Shown: positions 61,341 to 64,000 of the stretch, piece after piece
Numbering within the stretch: the stretch's first letter is position 1
How the letters are laid out: every line of letters begins with the position of its first letter
Origin: Hyperoplus lanceolatus
Lineage: Eukaryota; Chordata; Actinopteri; Uranoscopiformes; Ammodytidae
Assembly: GCA_026929865.2 (NCBI GenBank)
Contig: CM049397.1
Location: 6,119,001-6,183,000 of the forward strand
Direction: 5' to 3'
DNA length: 64,000 nucleotides
The notes under the pieces: model-generated
What the model was told of the DNA's origin: nothing
Database searches by the model: none
The model's input: the letters and a program-made list of their open reading frames with translations, nothing else
Program-made: the position numbers and the translations under genes

Positions 61341-62100
61341 GGCAAGGCAAGGCAAGGAAGTTTATTTCTAAAGCACATTTCGGACACAAGGCCATTCAAG
61401 GTGCTTTACAGATGCAAAAAAAAGTATAGAACAGATATTTAAAAAAAAAAGTGAATGAGAAACATGAACATAAATAAAACATAAAATAATAAAAACATTT
61501 AAAAATAATAAAAATTTTAAATTACAGGTTAAAACGGAAACAGTAAAGTCTTCAGACCTGATTTAAAAGAGCCGAGTGTTGAAGCGGACCTCAAGTCCCC
61601 TGGAAGTTTATTCCAGAGCTTGGGTGCATTAAAACTGAAGGCTGCCTCTCCCTGTCTAGTCCTTACTCTGGGGACTGTCAGTAGCCCAGTCCCAGATGAT
61701 CTGAGAGCTCTGACTGGTTTGTATGGGATCAGCAGGTCAGCGATGTATTTATGCCCTAAACCATTTAGGGCTTTATAGACCAACATCAATATTTTAAAAT
61801 CAATTCTTTGAGTGACAGGAAGCCAGTGTAAAGACCTAAGAACTGGGGTAATGTGATCCACTTTTTTGGTCCTAGTGAGGACTCGAGCAGCAGCGTTTTG
61901 AATTAGCTGAAGCTGTCTGATTGATTTTTTAGGAAGGCCTGCAAAGACACTATTACAGTAGTCAAGTCTACTAAAAATAAATGCATGGACAAGTTTTATT
62001 ATGTCCTGCTGAGACATAAGTCCTTTAATTCTTGATATATTTTTAAGGTGGTAGTATGCTGACTTAGTAATTGATTTTAATGTGTTTTTTGAAATTCAAG
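61341..62100 (-). mobile_element. 5'-truncated L2-clade LINE, copy 2 (inverted)
   Basis: On the minus strand the 3' end is (TTGCC)n preceded by AAAGCACCTTGAATGGCCTT, and the coding part lies at 61529-62017. Recognisable LINE sequence stops near 62100 at a point matching the middle of copy 1, so both copies are 5' truncations of different length. Confidence 0.85.
61529..62017 (-). pseudogene. L2-clade LINE ORF2 C-terminal fragment
   Basis: Open 162-codon frame with FSRLDYCNSVFAGLPKKSIR, LRSLHWLPVTQRIDFKILML, ALRSSGTGLLTVPRVRTRQG and APKLWNKLPGDLRS. It is clearly the same family as the frame at 40838 but differs at many residues (for example FAGL for LAGL, GHKYIADLL for GPKYITDML). It lacks the entire catalytic part. 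Confidence 0.85.
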
Positions 62101-62408
62101 TCTAGGTTATTCTGGAGTTCTCACAGTGCCATTGCTGAACTTGAACTGTTTTCACTCCCTTACAATTATGTGGTGTAAGGCATACATATCCCTCCTTTAA
62201 ACAACCATCCACTTCTTATTAGGAAACTTAGATAAGCTGCACTAATAGGCAGTGCAACCTTCTCTCAGATACCTACACTGTAGACTGCATTTACCACAAA
62301 GCAGCCCAGTGCAGAGAACAATGAAAAATATTCCTTTTTATTTTAGATTTTTATATGAGGCATTTGTGATTATTATTACATTATTTTTAAACTAAAGAAT
62401 TTCTCGCC

Positions 62409-62520
62409 ATTATAAAAAAAAAAAAAAAAAAAAAAAAACTTTTTATTTGTTGCCTTTATTAGAGATTTTGAAAAGGACAGGAAGAGAGATGGGGCACGCA
62501 GATGCACATGCTGTTCATCC
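62409..62520 (-). repeat. A-tract plus possible degenerate SINE tail
   Basis: A run of about 26 A and then, on the minus strand, CCCATCTCTCTTCCTGTC and TAATAAAGGCAACAAATAAA. This is reminiscent of the body and tail of the SINE family at 53487, but no head is present. Confidence 0.3.
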
Positions 62521-63065
62521 CTACAGTGGGATTACAAAGACTAGGAGACTTTATGACAAACAAGCACTGAAGCTGTCCTGGAGGCGTGTGGTAGAAAAAA
62601 GCCCTTACTAAAACACAATGCAGATTACTCTCATATCTGCAGAGTAGGGGAATATTCAGCCCAGGCCATGTGTGCTTGACACATTACTCATTGAACACAG
62701 GGAACACAGCCATCCATATAAAATGACGTCATATCAAGCTTAGAAATCCACACCAAGGCCTTACTATAAAACTGTGAGGCTCCATAATAAAAACAAACTC
62801 AGCATAAGTCACGCAGTATTGCTGACTGGCTGCAATTATTCAATTCAATTCATTTAGACTCTACCATCCCCTTGGGGAAACTTGGACACCGGCACTGAAT
62901 AACTTAGCTGCATTACAATGATGGTCAATGAATAAAAACAATAAGGCAGAAGTATATAAATAGAGAGAAAAAAACAGTCAACATACAAAGAACATCTATA
63001 GAACACCATGAAGCTATTGCACAAACCCTACAGCCTTAACAAGTATCATTTCTCTGTCTTTGTAG

Positions 63066-63230
63066 AAACACATGCTGGATGTGTGATGAGTGAGGGGAGG
63101 GAGCATCAATTAGATTACAGTATGGATGTCAGCAGCCAGCAGAGGAGGAACTGTGGGTCCAAAGAGTTGACGTTGCTTCAGCCAAGAGCCCGGCCCTCCA
63201 CAGCCTCAGAGCTGCTCCTGGGCCTACAAG
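63066..63230 (+). CDS. Exon of an unidentified gene (partial)
   Basis: The acceptor CTGTCTTTGTAG precedes 165 open bases ending at CTACAAG|GTGATC. The frame includes an in-frame ATG at 63086 (MSEGREHQLDYSMDVSSQQR), so this could be the first coding exon or an internal one. It ends SKELTLLQPRARPSTASELL-type sequence, rich in Ser, Arg and Gln and without a domain I recognise. It leaves one base (phase 1), which fits the two-base carry-in of the next exon at 63605 (Gly/Ala codon G|CA). The protein is not identified. In human the genes beyond OLFML2A are WDR38, RPL35 and ARPC5L, and it does not resemble what I know of those. Confidence 0.5.
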
Positions 63231-63442
63231 GTGATCAACACATGTTGTCTGTCATTTGGAATATGTTGTGCCATATTGCATAATGACATATTATTTCAGG
63301 TCACTCACTGTATGTCGTGTCATTACACATTCAATTTAAAGTTGCATCATGTCGTTTTGTTTTATTATTTGTCTGTCTATGAACACTTCAAACGTTGTAC
63401 AATTGTCCACTCTGACTCAAATATTAACTGAATAGATTTTGG

Positions 63443-63470
63443 AGGTCAAAGGTCAAGGTCACTGTGACCT
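63443..63470. promoter_or_regulatory. Cluster of four nuclear-receptor half-sites (DR1, DR0, IR3)
   Basis: AGGTCA at 63443, 63450 and 63456 and TGACCT at 63465. This gives a direct repeat with 1-base spacing (63443-63455), one with no spacing (63450-63461) and a perfect inverted repeat with 3-base spacing, AGGTCACTGTGACCT (63456-63470). It lies in the intron between the two right-edge exons and is probably carried by a dispersed repeat. Function is unproven. Confidence 0.5.
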
Positions 63471-63604
63471 AATGAACTCCAGTTAATACACAGCCTAGGC
63501 TCTGTAAACGGGCATGTTTACAATGCTACGATGGGCCCCCTTTGTTAACATTCCCATTGTTTACATACCAGTTTACATTTTTTCAGATTCTTTTTTTTTT
63601 CCAG

Positions 63605-63916
63605 CACCCTCACAGTACAGACAGGAGGCAGATCGTGAGGAGATATTCACTGATTTGACAAAAAGTGATTGTGTTATCAAGCACTCTCCAGAATGGCTTA
63701 CCCCACCTTTAAGTCAATTGCTTCTTCCTGTGGCAGTGCGGGGGTCGGGCTGTCCCCTCCAGCAGAGGCCTGGCAGTGGGAGGATGACACACAGGGTAAC
63801 AGCACCTCCACAGAGTAGAGGGGCAGCAGACAGGAGACGGACCCTCCTCTGCTCTCTCACAGTGAGGCAGGAGAACAGACCTGAGACCAGCCCGGATCCA
63901 GTCAGGGAGACAACAG
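63605..63916 (+). CDS. Next exon of the same unidentified gene
   Basis: A strong polypyrimidine tract, TTCTTTTTTTTTTCCAG, precedes 312 open bases ending at CAACAG|GTGCAT. It is phase 1 to 1, so it can be skipped without a frame change. It encodes PSQYRQEADREEIFTDLTKS, HSPEWLTPPLSQLLLP and then a Ser/Arg/Pro/Gln-rich, probably disordered segment (RVTAPPQSRGAADRRRTLL). No known domain. It differs from the surrounding AT-rich DNA in its G+C content. The gene continues beyond the right edge. Confidence 0.55.
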
Positions 63917-64000
63917 GTGCATAAATCATACATGTTCATATCCTTGTATCCTCTATTCTGACTAGGGATGTGCTAAAAAAACTAAAATCGTTACGGCATT

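Noticed and set aside
63709-63939. Minus-strand Cys-rich frames at the right edge
   Set aside because: They mirror the plus-strand exon at 63605-63916, which has matching acceptor, donor and phase.

Overview
The window is eukaryotic and looks like a ray-finned (teleost) fish. It has GT-AG split genes, (TG)n microsatellites, fish-type L1 and L2 LINEs, tRNA-derived SINEs, a Tc1 transposon and many miniature inverted-repeat elements. Most of the sequence is not coding.

The main gene is olfml2a (olfactomedin-like 2A) on the + strand. Its coding part runs from 9423 to 33862 in eight exons. Every splice site and phase was checked by eye, and together the exons give a 644-residue secreted protein. 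The order is signal peptide, Cys-rich segment, coiled coil, Lys/Pro-rich linker, Thr-rich mucin-like linker, then a C-terminal olfactomedin domain. The 3' UTR probably ends after the AATAAA at 35527.

Upstream on the - strand is a 58-base coding exon (3114-3171) with a clean splice donor. I read it as the first coding exon of nr6a1 (GCNF orphan nuclear receptor). The rest of that gene would lie beyond the left edge. This gives a head-to-head nr6a1/olfml2a pair, as in the human genome. The gap between the two start codons is now about 6.25 kb, and about 2.9 kb of it is a 5'-truncated L1-clade LINE with a perfect 16-bp target-site duplication.

The introns of olfml2a hold a nested pair of inverted-repeat elements, a second terminal-repeat element, two SINE copies, a foldback, a 904-bp element with GGGGAGAGTGG termini, hAT-like debris, a decayed Tc1 transposon with about 200-bp inverted repeats, and another MITE.

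From about 35.5 to 63 kb I find no host exon. This stretch holds a 944-bp GGGGAGAACGGGG-ended element, two L2 copies plus one L2 tail, a solo LTR, an L2-tailed SINE, a tRNA-derived SINE with target duplications, AGGTCA-rich repeats and long microsatellites. At the right edge two phase-compatible exons (63066-63230 and 63605-63916, + strand) mark another gene that runs off the window and that I do not recognise.
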